From Gammaproteobacteria bacterium (GTDB taxonomy: Bacteria > Pseudomonadota > Gammaproteobacteria > Arenicellales > Spongiicolonaceae): a stretch of 36,673 nucleotides of DNA. The notes under the pieces were generated by a model that was not told where the DNA came from, ran no database searches, and saw nothing but the letters and a program-made list of their open reading frames with translations. This document shows positions 15,345-23,308 of the stretch, piece by piece. Positions within the stretch are counted from its first letter, which is position 1. Each line of letters starts with the position of its first letter. Where the stretch lies: contig JAPPPZ010000123.1 in assembly GCA_028817275.1 (NCBI GenBank), positions 1 to 36,673 of the forward strand, read 5' to 3'. Position numbers and translations under genes: made by a program.

Positions 15345-16582
15345 ACAGCAAAACCCTCTGCGCGCTTTTTGCCGCGTTCACTCTTCTGGCCGGTTGCGCC
15401 ACCGGCGACGGCGTGGTCAAAGTCGGGCCGGGCCAGAGCGGCGGCAAAGTGGCCAAAGTGGGGCCCGGCGCCGCCACCGCCGGCGGCGCATCCCAAACGC
15501 CGCCGGCCGTTTATGCCGGCACCCGGCTGGATGTGATTGTGCCGGTGTTTGACCCGGGCCTGCCGGCCGATTCGGACCAATACGAAAAGAAAGGCATCTG
15601 GCCCGAGTTGCGCCGCGCCGAGTCCAACAAATTCGCGCTCAACATGAAACATGCGCTGGAGGACACCGCGACTTTCGGCGCGGTGCGGGTGGCCCCGGAT
15701 GCATCCGCCAGCGGTGATTTGTACGTGCTCGGCAAAATCCTGAAATCCAACGGTGAAGACGTGCAGTTCAGCCTGCAGGTGGTGGACATTTCCGGCCGCC
15801 AGTGGATGAATAAAATCTACCGCCACCGGGTCAAGGAACGGTTCCACAAAGACCTGCGCAACAAGGGCAAAGACGCCTACCAGCCGATCTTTACGCGCGC
15901 CGCGGAAGACGTTGCAAAGTTGCTGCGCCGCAAAAAAGACGCCCAGTTGGCCGAGTTGCGCGCCGTCACCGAGATGCGCTTTGCCCAATCTTTTGCGGCG
16001 GACGCATTCGCCGGCTATTTGCGCCAAAGCGGCGGCGTCACCAAACTCAGCGGCCTGCCGGACGAGAATGACCCCATGCTGAACCGCACCCGCGGCATCC
16101 GGGTGCGCGACAGTCTTTTTATCGACAACATGCAAACCCATTACGAAAATTTCGACCGCAAGATGAGCGAAAGTTACGCCGTGTGGCAGGCCGCGGCGCT
16201 CACCGAGGCCAAAGCCGCGCGCAAGGCGAAGAAAAAATCCATCGTGCAAGGCATCGCCGGCGCCGCCGCCCTCATCGGCGGCATTGCGGCCGCGGCCAGC
16301 ACCGACAACCCCGCTGCGGCCGATGTGGCGGCGGTGACCGGCACCATTGCCGGCGGCGCGCTGCTGGGGGCCAGTTTTCACAACAGCGCGCAGGCCAAAG
16401 TGCACCGCGAGGCGCTGGCCGAACTCGGCGAATCTCTTGACATTCAACTGGCGCCGCAGGTGGTGGAGTTTGAGGGCCGCACCGAAAAACTCACCGGCGA
16501 CGCGGCCGAGCAGTTTGCCCAGTGGCGCGCTTTTTTGCAGCGCATCTACGAACAGGAAGCGACGCCCGAAACGCAACTGTAA
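15341..16582 (+). CDS. Outer-membrane-type lipoprotein of unknown function (operon gene 2)
   Basis: A 413-aa protein with a lipobox LLAGC, Cys 19 being the lipidated residue. The residue after Cys is Ala, not Asp, which favours sorting to the outer membrane. After a Gly/Ala linker the globular region holds RLDVIVPVFDPGLP, an alpha/beta stretch VAPDASASGDLYVLGKIL, and SLQVVDISGRQWMNKIYRHR, which reads like a penicillin-binding-protein-activator-type or TolB-N-like strand pattern. Near residue 310 a hydrophobic Ala/Gly run ([16 protein letters not shown]) suggests membrane contact or a glycine-zipper-like hairpin. Family not recognised. It is coupled to the previous gene by a 4-nt overlap and followed 5 nt later by gene 3. 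Confidence 0.85.
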   Translation: MNSKTLCALFAAFTLLAGCATGDGVVKVGPGQSGGKVAKVGPGAATAGGASQTPPAVYAGTRLDVIVPVFDPGLPADSDQYEKKGIWPELRRAESNKFALNMKHALEDTATFGAVRVAPDASASGDLYVLGKILKSNGEDVQFSLQVVDISGRQWMNKIYRHRVKERFHKDLRNKGKDAYQPIFTRAAEDVAKLLRRKKDAQLAELRAVTEMRFAQSFAADAFAGYLRQSGGVTKLSGLPDENDPMLNRTRGIRVRDSLFIDNMQTHYENFDRKMSESYAVWQAAALTEAKAARKAKKKSIVQGIAGAAALIGGIAAAASTDNPAAADVAAVTGTIAGGALLGASFHNSAQAKVHREALAELGESLDIQLAPQVVEFEGRTEKLTGDAAEQFAQWRAFLQRIYEQEATPETQL

Positions 16583-16587
16583 CAACC

Positions 16588-18051
16588 ATGGGCAACAGCC
16601 TCGGAGAAAAAATCTCCCGCGCCCGGGAGAGCGATGCGCGGCGCAAAAAGGGGTTGCGGCGGATGGCGCTGGCGGCGGCCGGCGCTTGCGCGGTGGTTTT
16701 CGGCGGCGGGGCGGCGGCGTATTTTTATGTTTGGCCATGGCTCGGCGGCGCGCCGGCGGTGACGCCGGCGGTGACAGTGGACCGCGCGCCGCAGGCCCCG
16801 GCGGCAACCAACCCGGCCGATAACCCGCTGCGTGAACAATATAAATCGCAACTGAAAATTTTCCACAGCGAAACCGAACCGGCGCTGGCGGCGGTGTCGG
16901 CATCGGTTTGGGCGGCGGATGCGCATGAATTAATTTTTGACGGCAAAGAAAAATCATTGCGCGCTTTTGACGCCGGCAACTATTCCTCCGCCCTCGGACT
17001 GCTGCAAAACGCGCAAACAACGGCCGGCGGGATTTTGCGGCAGGCCGAGGAAAGATTTCGCGTGAACATCAAAGCCGCCGCTGACGCTTTTGATGCAAAC
17101 GACCATCAAACCGCCGCCGCCGCCGTCACCACCGCGCTGTTGCTGAAACCGCAGCATGCGGCGGCGCGGGAGTTGCGCGGGCGCATTGATGTTTTGCCGC
17201 GGGTGCTGGAACTGCTGCAAACCGCCGCACAGGCGCGCGCTGAAAACCGGCCGCGCGCCGAACAAAAAGCGCTGGCGGAAGTTGTGCAACTGGACCCGGC
17301 GCGCAATGCGGCGCGGCAACGTTTGCAAACCGTCACCAGCGCCATTGCCGAGCGCGCATTCACCGAAAACATCACCGCCGGATTCGGCGCGCTGGAAAAA
17401 CGCGACCTGGCATCCGCGCTGCGCCACTGGAATGCCGCGAAGAAAGTTTTTCCCGGCCGCGAGGAAGCGGCGGTATTGGGCCGCGAAATTAATGATTTGG
17501 ACCGCGCCCTCACCCTGCAAAAACACCTGCGCGCCGGCGCGCGGGCCGCGGCGGAGGATGACTGGGACGGCGCGCTGCGGGCCTTTCAACAGGCGGGAAA
17601 AATTGACGCGGTCCACGCCGAAGCGGTGGCCGGGGAAAAACGCGCCCGGGCGATCCTAAGCGCGCGCAAAAACATGAATTCCCACATCGCGCGGCCGCAG
17701 CGGCTGTTTTCGCCGAATGTTGCGGCGGCGGCGGAAAAAATTCTGCACGACGCCCGCAAGTTGTACCCGTTCAGCCCGTCGCTGGCGCGGCGCGGGGAAA
17801 AGTTAACCGGGCTTCTGGCCGCGGCCAGGCGGCCGGCGACGGTGACCGTCCACTCCGACAACCAAACCGACATTCGCGTGCGCGGCGTCGGCGTCATCGG
17901 CAAAACCGAACGGCGCACGTTGGAATTGCGCCCCGGCGTGTACACTTTTGAAGGCCGGCGGCGCGGCTACCGCTCCAAGTTGGTGACGCTGACGGTGCGT
18001 CATGACCGCGCGCCGCTGGCCGTGACCGTGGTTTGCGATGAGCAAATTTAA
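16588..18051 (+). CDS. Membrane-anchored repeat protein with a PEGA-like C terminus (operon gene 3)
   Basis: A 487-aa protein with a short basic cytoplasmic tail, one TM helix at about residues 25-49 (LAAAGACAVVFGGGAAAYFY) and a large periplasmic part. From about 75 to 410 it is alpha-helical with Ala-rich TPR-like units, for example NYSSALGLLQNAQ, DHQTAAAAVTTALLLKPQHAAARELRGRI and DWDGALRAFQQAGKID. The final 75 residues are beta-rich, VTVHSDNQTDIRVRG to RPGVYTFEGRRRGYRS, a PEGA-like unit. TPR and PEGA modules usually bind proteins or glycans at the envelope. The start is the ATG 5 nt after the lipoprotein gene. Its end overlaps gene 4 by 14 nt. Confidence 0.83.
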   Translation: MGNSLGEKISRARESDARRKKGLRRMALAAAGACAVVFGGGAAAYFYVWPWLGGAPAVTPAVTVDRAPQAPAATNPADNPLREQYKSQLKIFHSETEPALAAVSASVWAADAHELIFDGKEKSLRAFDAGNYSSALGLLQNAQTTAGGILRQAEERFRVNIKAAADAFDANDHQTAAAAVTTALLLKPQHAAARELRGRIDVLPRVLELLQTAAQARAENRPRAEQKALAEVVQLDPARNAARQRLQTVTSAIAERAFTENITAGFGALEKRDLASALRHWNAAKKVFPGREEAAVLGREINDLDRALTLQKHLRAGARAAAEDDWDGALRAFQQAGKIDAVHAEAVAGEKRARAILSARKNMNSHIARPQRLFSPNVAAAAEKILHDARKLYPFSPSLARRGEKLTGLLAAARRPATVTVHSDNQTDIRVRGVGVIGKTERRTLELRPGVYTFEGRRRGYRSKLVTLTVRHDRAPLAVTVVCDEQI

Positions 18052-20053
18052 CCGGGAACTGGCCCGGGCGCGCGCCCGCTCCCGCCGCACCGGCGCCGCG
18101 GTCGCGCTCGCCGTTGCCGTGGTCGCCGTTGCGGCCGCCGCGTTTTTTGTTTACACGCGCGGCATTGCAGTCAGCGTTTCGCCGGCCGCCGCGGCGGCTT
18201 CGGCGGTGGTGGGCATCGCGCGGGGTGTGGGCTTCGCCGTCGGCGGCAAGGTGTACTCGGCCGGCGACGTGACCATCACCGTCGCCGCCCCGGGTTTCAT
18301 CACCGAGACCGTCGACGTCGCCGCCGGGCGGCGCGGGAATTTGGTCGAGGTGGTAATGCGCGAGGCGCCGTCCATGCTTCTGCTGGCGGCCAGCCCGGCG
18401 CTGCCGGAAACCCGGTGGTTTGTGGACGGCGCGCTGGTCGCAAGCGGCGCCGGCGCCACCGCCGAGGTCAAACCCGGCATGCGCCGGGTGCGCGCCGACC
18501 ACCCGCACCATGAAGTGGCCACGTTCACCGTCAACATCAAGCGCGGCGAAGAAGTGAGTCGCACGGTAAACCTCGCCCGGCTCAGCGGCCGGCTGCATGT
18601 CACCACCGTTCCGCCTGGTGCAACCGTCACCATGGACGGCGCGACCGCCGGCACCGCCCCGCTGGCCATCGACGTGGGCGGCGGAAGCCACGCCCTCACC
18701 GTCACCCTCGCCGGCCGCAAGACCGTGCGCGACACCGTCACCGTCACCAACGCCGCCCCGGCCGTCACCCGCAACTACAACCTGCCGCCGCTGGACGCCA
18801 CGGTGCGCTTTGCGCTCAGCCCGGCCGGCGGCACGTTGCTGGTGAACGGCCGGCGCATCCGCAACACCGATGCCGTGACCGTCACCGCCGGCCGTGAACA
18901 CACTGCGGCCTACGCCAAGCCCGGCCATGGCCGGCAGGTGCGGAAGTTCACCGCCGCCGCCGGCGCATCCAACGTGGTGCGCATGACGTTGCGCGCCGAG
19001 ACCGGCGAGGTGAAAGTGACGTCCACCCCGCCGGCGACGGTGACCGTTGACGGCACAGTCGCCGGCGCCACGCCGCTGGATTTGCGCCTCAGCACGGCGC
19101 CGCACACCATCACCCTCAGCAAGCCAAACTACCGCAGCGTCACCCGCACGGTGACGCCGTCCACCGGCGGCGTCAAACGGGTGGACGCGGTACTGAAAAC
19201 GGAAATGCAGGCGCGGCTTGAGGAAAGCCCGGCGCTGTACAAAAACCATGCGGGAATGACGATGAAACTGTTTGCCAGGCCGGGCGCCGTCAACATGGGC
19301 GCGCCGCGCCATGAAAAAGGCCGCCGCGCCAATGAGTTTGAACGCGCGGTGCGGCTGGCCCGGCCTTTTTATGTCGCGCTGCACGAAACCACCGTGGCGC
19401 AGTTCGGTTTGTTCCAAAGCGGGAAAGCCGGCCCGCCCACCGCGCCGGTGACCAATGTTGCGTGGGCCGATGCGGCGGCGTTTTGCAACTGGCTCAGCGC
19501 GCGGGAGGGGCTGCAGCCGTTTTATGCGCGGCGCAACGGCGGGTGGGTGAAGGCCGGCGGCGGGAGTGACGGCTACCGCCTGCCGAGCGAGGCCGAGTGG
19601 GAGTATCTTGCGCGCAAGGCCGGGCGGCCGCAGCAGACGCGCTTCACCTGGGGCGACCAAGCGCAGGTGCCGCCGCGCGCCGGCAACTTTGCGGACGAGT
19701 CGGCCAAGGGCAAAACCGCGTCTTATATTCCGCGCTACACCGACGGTTTTGCCGGCCTGGCGCCGGTGGGAAGTTTCCCGGCCGACCGCGCCGGGCTGTT
19801 CGACCTCAGCGGCAATGCCAGCGAGTGGGTGCACGACGTGTATTCGTTGACTCCGCCGCGCGGCGGTGCTATTGAAGTGGACCCCATGGGCGCCGCGCAC
19901 GGCGGCGCGCATGTGTTCAAGGGCTCCAACTGGCGCTCGGCAAGTTTGACCGAACTGCGGGCGTCGTTTCGTGAAACATCGGCCGGCGGCCGCGACGATT
20001 TGGGCTTCCGGGTGGCACGGTATTTGTACGGCGGCAACCATGCAGCGCAATAA
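18038..20053 (+). CDS. PEGA-repeat protein with a C-terminal FGE/SUMF1-fold domain (operon gene 4)
   Basis: A 671-aa envelope protein: basic tail, one TM helix (about residues 18-40), then four to five PEGA-like beta units, clearest at RLHVTTVPPGATVTMDG, VRFALSPAGGTLLVNG and VKVTSTPPATVTVDG. From about residue 405 there is a formylglycine-generating-enzyme-like domain: MKLFARPGAVNMGAPRHEKG, FYVALHETTVAQF, YRLPSEAEWEYLAR, GLFDLSGNASEWVHDV and GSNWRSASLTELRASFRE. The paired Cys used by true FGE for sulfatase activation are absent: the C-terminal motif ends GFRVAR where active bacterial enzymes have a Cys, and the only Cys is in AFCNWL. It is therefore more likely a binding module than an enzyme. 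It overlaps genes 3 and 5 by 14 nt each. Confidence 0.9.
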   Translation: MSKFNRELARARARSRRTGAAVALAVAVVAVAAAAFFVYTRGIAVSVSPAAAAASAVVGIARGVGFAVGGKVYSAGDVTITVAAPGFITETVDVAAGRRGNLVEVVMREAPSMLLLAASPALPETRWFVDGALVASGAGATAEVKPGMRRVRADHPHHEVATFTVNIKRGEEVSRTVNLARLSGRLHVTTVPPGATVTMDGATAGTAPLAIDVGGGSHALTVTLAGRKTVRDTVTVTNAAPAVTRNYNLPPLDATVRFALSPAGGTLLVNGRRIRNTDAVTVTAGREHTAAYAKPGHGRQVRKFTAAAGASNVVRMTLRAETGEVKVTSTPPATVTVDGTVAGATPLDLRLSTAPHTITLSKPNYRSVTRTVTPSTGGVKRVDAVLKTEMQARLEESPALYKNHAGMTMKLFARPGAVNMGAPRHEKGRRANEFERAVRLARPFYVALHETTVAQFGLFQSGKAGPPTAPVTNVAWADAAAFCNWLSAREGLQPFYARRNGGWVKAGGGSDGYRLPSEAEWEYLARKAGRPQQTRFTWGDQAQVPPRAGNFADESAKGKTASYIPRYTDGFAGLAPVGSFPADRAGLFDLSGNASEWVHDVYSLTPPRGGAIEVDPMGAAHGGAHVFKGSNWRSASLTELRASFRETSAGGRDDLGFRVARYLYGGNHAAQ

Positions 20054-20213
20054 AAATTCAAACCGCGCGGCGGCGGCGGTCGCGGCGGCGGCTGCGGCGG
20101 TTGCATTGGCGGTGCTCGGCGTCCTGGCAACTGTGGCCGATGACAGCGCGGCGCAAAATTCACCGCCTGAGCTCAGCCTCAACTCCGCGGCAACTTTCCC
20201 GGTGGACATCTGA
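20040..20213 (+). CDS. Small 57-aa membrane or secreted protein (operon gene 5)
   Basis: A short reading frame starts at the ATG at 20040, 14 nt inside the end of gene 4, and ends TGATG on the start codon of the channel gene. It encodes a basic N terminus (MQRNKNSNR), a long Ala/Val hydrophobic segment ending in VLGVLATVA, and a polar tail ending in a hydrophobic ATFPVDI. This is the layout of a signal anchor or cleavable signal. The overlap lengths copy those of its neighbours, which supports translation, but the Ala-rich composition could partly be a product of high GC. No homologue recognised. If real it is a small accessory subunit of the channel complex. Confidence 0.6.
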   Translation: MQRNKNSNRAAAAVAAAAAAVALAVLGVLATVADDSAAQNSPPELSLNSAATFPVDI

Positions 20214-20977
20214 TGAACATCGGCGGCCGTGAACTGTGGACCAACATCGCGGTGCTGCTGGCGGCGGCGGTTGCGGTGCATCTTTTGTACCTCGGCGTGG
20301 TCATTCCGCGCGCCGAGTTTGCAATAGAAGCGGCGCGCCAGGCCGGGCAATCGGCGCCGCGCGACCTGTTCGTCATTTTCAAAGACATGGAGCAGGAAAT
20401 TTGCGTGATTTTAATGCTCTATGGCGCGTATTTAATGCTGCGCAAACACGGCAAACTGCGCTCCACCCGGTATTTGTTCACGGTGGACCTGCTGGACAGC
20501 GCCGGGGCCGGCAAGGAGTCGCTGGCAAAGGCCCTGCAAGAGTTGGAGCAGTTGGATAAAAAATACCGTGAAACGCCGCTGGTGGAAACATTGGCCGCGA
20601 GTTTGCGCCGCTACCGCGCCACCGGCGACGTGCAAAACACCTCCGACGCCATCCGCGCCAGCGTGGAGGCGCTGGGCGTGCGCATGGAGGCGGAGAATTC
20701 CACCATTCGCTATTTAATCTGGGCCATTCCGTCGGTGGGATTCATCGGCACCGTGCGCGGCATCGGCCAGGCCCTGTCGCGGGCCGAAGAGGCGCTGGCC
20801 GGGGACATTGCCGGCATGACCGAAAGTCTGGGCATTGCGTTTAACTCCACTTTGGTGGCGCTGCTCATCAGCATTGTGCTCATGTTTCTGCTGCACCAAC
20901 TGCAGCGCGAGCAGGATGGCGTGCTGGTGGAAACGCAGTCGTACTGCGAGAAATTTCTCCTCAAGCGGATTAGTTAG
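20213..20977 (+). CDS. MotA/TolQ/ExbB-family proton channel subunit (operon gene 6)
   Basis: A 254-aa inner-membrane protein. TM1 is about residues 10-30 (IAVLLAAAVAVHLLYLGVV), TM2 about 60-78 (ICVILMLYGAYLML), followed by a cytoplasmic helical domain with several charged residues. TM3 (IWAIPSVGFIGTVRGIGQAL) carries the GxxGTVxGI family signature, and TM4 is LGIAFNSTLVALLISIVLMFLL. Four TMs with a medium loop resemble MotA/ZorA more than three-TM ExbB. Family members form pentamers around a dimeric partner and use the proton gradient to drive movement. The partners are expected to be the two VWA proteins directly downstream. Stop TAG is 3 nt before the next start. Confidence 0.9.
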   Translation: MNIGGRELWTNIAVLLAAAVAVHLLYLGVVIPRAEFAIEAARQAGQSAPRDLFVIFKDMEQEICVILMLYGAYLMLRKHGKLRSTRYLFTVDLLDSAGAGKESLAKALQELEQLDKKYRETPLVETLAASLRRYRATGDVQNTSDAIRASVEALGVRMEAENSTIRYLIWAIPSVGFIGTVRGIGQALSRAEEALAGDIAGMTESLGIAFNSTLVALLISIVLMFLLHQLQREQDGVLVETQSYCEKFLLKRIS

Positions 20978-20980
20978 CAC

Positions 20981-22012
20981 TTGTCCGCGCGCCGCAAAGC
21001 CGAGGGGTTCAACCTGGCCTTTCTGGACATCATGGCCTGCGGGCTGGGCGCGGTGATTTTGCTGTTTCTCATCGTCAAGCACAATTTTGACCGCGGCTCG
21101 GTGGAAGCCGACGTGACACTGGGCGAAATGGAAACGCTGGAACAACAGAAAGAACAACTGCAAAAAGAAGTGGCGGACATCCGCCGGCGCAACTCCGCCG
21201 AACAAAAACGCGGCGGGGAGTTGCGGCAAAAACTTCTGGCCGCGCAACAAGCGGCCGCGGCGCTCGACGAAAAAACCGCGCGGCAGAAAAAAGAAAACGA
21301 AAAACTCAAAAGCGATATGGAGGAAATCCAACGGCAGCAGGCGGCCGATGTGGTGGCCGACCCGGCGGCGGGCGAGGAGTCCTACCTTATCGGGCTGAAA
21401 ATGGAAGGGCCAAGAATTGCCATCCTCCTCGACCACAGCGCGTCCATGACCGACGAAAAACTTCTGGACATCATCGCGCGCAAGATTCGCAGCGACGCGC
21501 ACAAACAAAGCGGGCCAAAATGGCGGCGCGCAACAAAAACAGCGCGCTGGATGCTGAACCGTCTGCCGGACAAAAGCACGGTGTCGCTCATCGCCTTCAA
21601 CCGCAGCGCAAAAATCCTCGGCGGCGCGGCCTGGCACGACGGCAAAAACGCCGCCGACATCACCGCGCTGTTCAAGGCGATTGGCGAACTGGTGCCGAGC
21701 GGCGCCACCAACCTGCAGGCCGGGCTCCGGCAGTTGCAAAAATTGCGCCCGCCCGCGACCGACATCTACCTGATTACCGACGGCCTGCCCACCGCGGGCG
21801 AGGGTGATGGCTGCCGCAGCGGCCTCACCGTCGGCGGCCGCTGCCGGGGGAAAATCTTTGAAAAAACGACGCGCAAATCCACCCCGCCCGGCGCAAAAAT
21901 CAACGTGGTCCTGCTGCCGCTGGAAGGTGATCCGCAGGCCGCGCCGTACTACTGGCGCTGGGCATCGGGCAGCCGCGGCCTGATGATTGCGCCGGCCGGG
22001 AACTGGCCATGA
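20981..22012 (+). CDS. VWA protein with a stator-like TM helix, paralogue 1 (operon gene 7)
   Basis: A 343-aa protein: basic cytoplasmic tail, one TM helix at about 12-32 with the motif FLDIMACGLGAVILLFLIVK, a periplasmic coiled coil (about 45-125, Glu/Gln/Lys-rich heptads), and a von Willebrand A domain. The MIDAS metal site is D151-x-S153-x-S155, followed by SGATNL and LITDGLPT. D16 sits where MotB, ExbD and TolR carry their proton-accepting Asp. No peptidoglycan-binding OmpA domain is present. The start must be TTG at 20981: it lies 3 nt after the previous stop and the next Met (M18) would remove D16. No good Shine-Dalgarno sequence is visible. It ends ATGA with gene 8. Confidence 0.88.
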   Translation: MSARRKAEGFNLAFLDIMACGLGAVILLFLIVKHNFDRGSVEADVTLGEMETLEQQKEQLQKEVADIRRRNSAEQKRGGELRQKLLAAQQAAAALDEKTARQKKENEKLKSDMEEIQRQQAADVVADPAAGEESYLIGLKMEGPRIAILLDHSASMTDEKLLDIIARKIRSDAHKQSGPKWRRATKTARWMLNRLPDKSTVSLIAFNRSAKILGGAAWHDGKNAADITALFKAIGELVPSGATNLQAGLRQLQKLRPPATDIYLITDGLPTAGEGDGCRSGLTVGGRCRGKIFEKTTRKSTPPGAKINVVLLPLEGDPQAAPYYWRWASGSRGLMIAPAGNWP

Positions 22013-22950
22013 AACGCCGCGCCCGGGGCGGGGATATTTTCAGCCTGTCGTTTCTGGACGTGGTGTCCTGCGGCTTCGGCGCCGTGGTGCTGCTGTTGTT
22101 GATAAGCAAAAGCGGCTTCACCGAGTCGGATACAAACCGCGACATCAGCACGCTGCTGGCGCGCACATTTCAGGTGGAGGACGAGATTCAACAGTTGTCC
22201 GGCCGGCGCGAGCAATTAAAAACGGAACTCGCCGCGCGCCAAAGCAAAAACCAGGAAGCGCTGGCGGCCGCAACCGCCGCCGCGGCGCAACTTAACAAAA
22301 AGCAGGCTGAGTCGGCCAGCCTGCAAAAAGAATCCAGCGGCCTGCAAAACACCAGGGAAATTCTGCAGCGCGCATCAATTACGCCGGCCACCGCCGAAAC
22401 CCGCGACGAAGAAGTGGGCGGCATCCCGGTGGACAGCGACTACGTGATCTTTATCGTGGACACCTCGGGCAGCATGCAGGACATCTGGCCGCGGGTGCTG
22501 CGCGAGATGGAAAATGTTCTGGACATTCACCCGGCGGTCAAAGGCTTCCAAATCATGAACGACAACGGCGCCCACCTCATCCGCTCCTACCGGGGGAAAT
22601 GGATTCCGGACACGCCGCGCCGCCGCAAAAGCGTGCTGGGCGCCATGCGCAACTGGGGGGGGTTGTCCAACAGCAGCCCGGTGGAAGGACTGGAAGTGGC
22701 GCTCAAAACTTACGCCAGGCCCGGCGAAAAAGTTTCCGTTTATATTTTCGGCGACGACTACACCGGCTCTTCATATGACGCGGTGATTCAAACTTTGGCA
22801 AAGCTGAACACCGACAAAATCAGCCGCAAACCGCTGGCCAAAGTCCACGCCATCGGTTTTCTTTCCGGCCACGGCGGCGGGCGTTTTGAAATTTTAATGC
22901 GCGAAGTCACCCGCCGCCACGGCGGCACTTTTGTCGCCCTGCCGCAATAA
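22009..22950 (+). CDS. VWA protein with a stator-like TM helix, paralogue 2 (operon gene 8)
   Basis: A 313-aa protein with the same plan as gene 7: basic tail, TM helix FLDVVSCGFGAVVLLLLISK with D17, coiled coil (about 40-120), and a VWA domain with MIDAS D151-T-S153-G-S155 (DTSGSM). Later come SNSSPVEGL and YIFGDDYTG. The MIDAS Asp falls at residue 151 in both proteins, and the TM motif is almost identical, so they are paralogues by duplication. The sequence from the MIDAS onward differs clearly, so they are not redundant copies. A mixed dimer inside the channel pentamer is the natural hypothesis. Start ATG 22009 overlaps the previous stop. It is the last gene of the operon. Confidence 0.9.
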   Translation: MKRRARGGDIFSLSFLDVVSCGFGAVVLLLLISKSGFTESDTNRDISTLLARTFQVEDEIQQLSGRREQLKTELAARQSKNQEALAAATAAAAQLNKKQAESASLQKESSGLQNTREILQRASITPATAETRDEEVGGIPVDSDYVIFIVDTSGSMQDIWPRVLREMENVLDIHPAVKGFQIMNDNGAHLIRSYRGKWIPDTPRRRKSVLGAMRNWGGLSNSSPVEGLEVALKTYARPGEKVSVYIFGDDYTGSSYDAVIQTLAKLNTDKISRKPLAKVHAIGFLSGHGGGRFEILMREVTRRHGGTFVALPQ

Positions 22951-22952
22951 CC

Positions 22953-22976
22953 GCCGCAGCAGTCGTTGACTGCGGC
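22953..22976. terminator. Hairpin between convergent genes
   Basis: Between the stops of VWA-2 (22950) and the DUF6356 gene (22983) a hairpin can form: GCAGTC-GTT-GACTGC (22959-22973), extended by GCC/GGC across a 3-nt bulge. A run of five A follows on the plus strand, and no U-run follows in either direction, so intrinsic termination is uncertain. Confidence 0.35.
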
Positions 22977-22982
22977 AAAAAC

Positions 22983-23252
22983 TCAGGCCGCCCCGGCCCC
23001 AGTCGCCCGGGTTTGCGCCGGGCCCGGCGGCTGGCCGGCGGCGCTGCGGCGGGCCGACATTTCGGCGTGGATTTTGAACAGCAGGTCGCTGGCGGTGCTC
23101 TGAAACAGAAACGGCAGCACCGAATGCACTGCCGCCGCCGCCGCACAGCGGGTGAACAGGCCGGCGTAGCGCAGGGCGGAGCGCATGTGGCCGGTGTAGG
23201 TTTCGCCCACCGAAGCCGGGTGCTCGGTGAACAAGCGGGTGAAGTGTTTCAT
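22983..23252 (-). CDS. DUF6356 family small protein
   Basis: An 89-aa protein whose first half matches the DUF6356 pattern: LFTEHPASVGETYTGHMRSALRYAG, then a hydrophobic segment of about 20 residues (FTRCAAAAAVHSVLPFLF) and STASDLLFKIHAEM. The tail is low-complexity Ala/Gly/Pro. The single hydrophobic segment suggests a membrane association. No function is established for the family. The start ATG has AGAGGA 7 nt upstream. It is divergent from the Lrp regulator and shares its promoter region, and converges with the VWA operon. Confidence 0.8.
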   Translation of the reverse strand: MKHFTRLFTEHPASVGETYTGHMRSALRYAGLFTRCAAAAAVHSVLPFLFQSTASDLLFKIHAEMSARRSAAGQPPGPAQTRATGAGAA

Positions 23253-23308
23253 GGGTGTTCCTCTGTGGTTGTTTTTTGAGGTAAAATGCCACTACCGCGC
23301 CGGGAATG

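Noticed and set aside
19240-20053. Sulfatase-activating enzyme
   Set aside because: The catalytic Cys pair is not present and no sulfatase gene is in the window.
17894-20350. An 818-codon minus-strand frame opposite the PEGA/FGE gene, and a similar 684-codon one at 14966-17020
   Set aside because: Composition is Arg/Ala/His-rich low complexity, and the opposite strand carries recognisable domains and operon overlaps.
20213-22950. Zorya-type anti-phage system
   Set aside because: A MotA-like gene is present, but there is no OmpA-domain ZorB, no ZorC/D/E and no cytosolic nuclease in the operon. The partners are VWA proteins and the rest is envelope-located.
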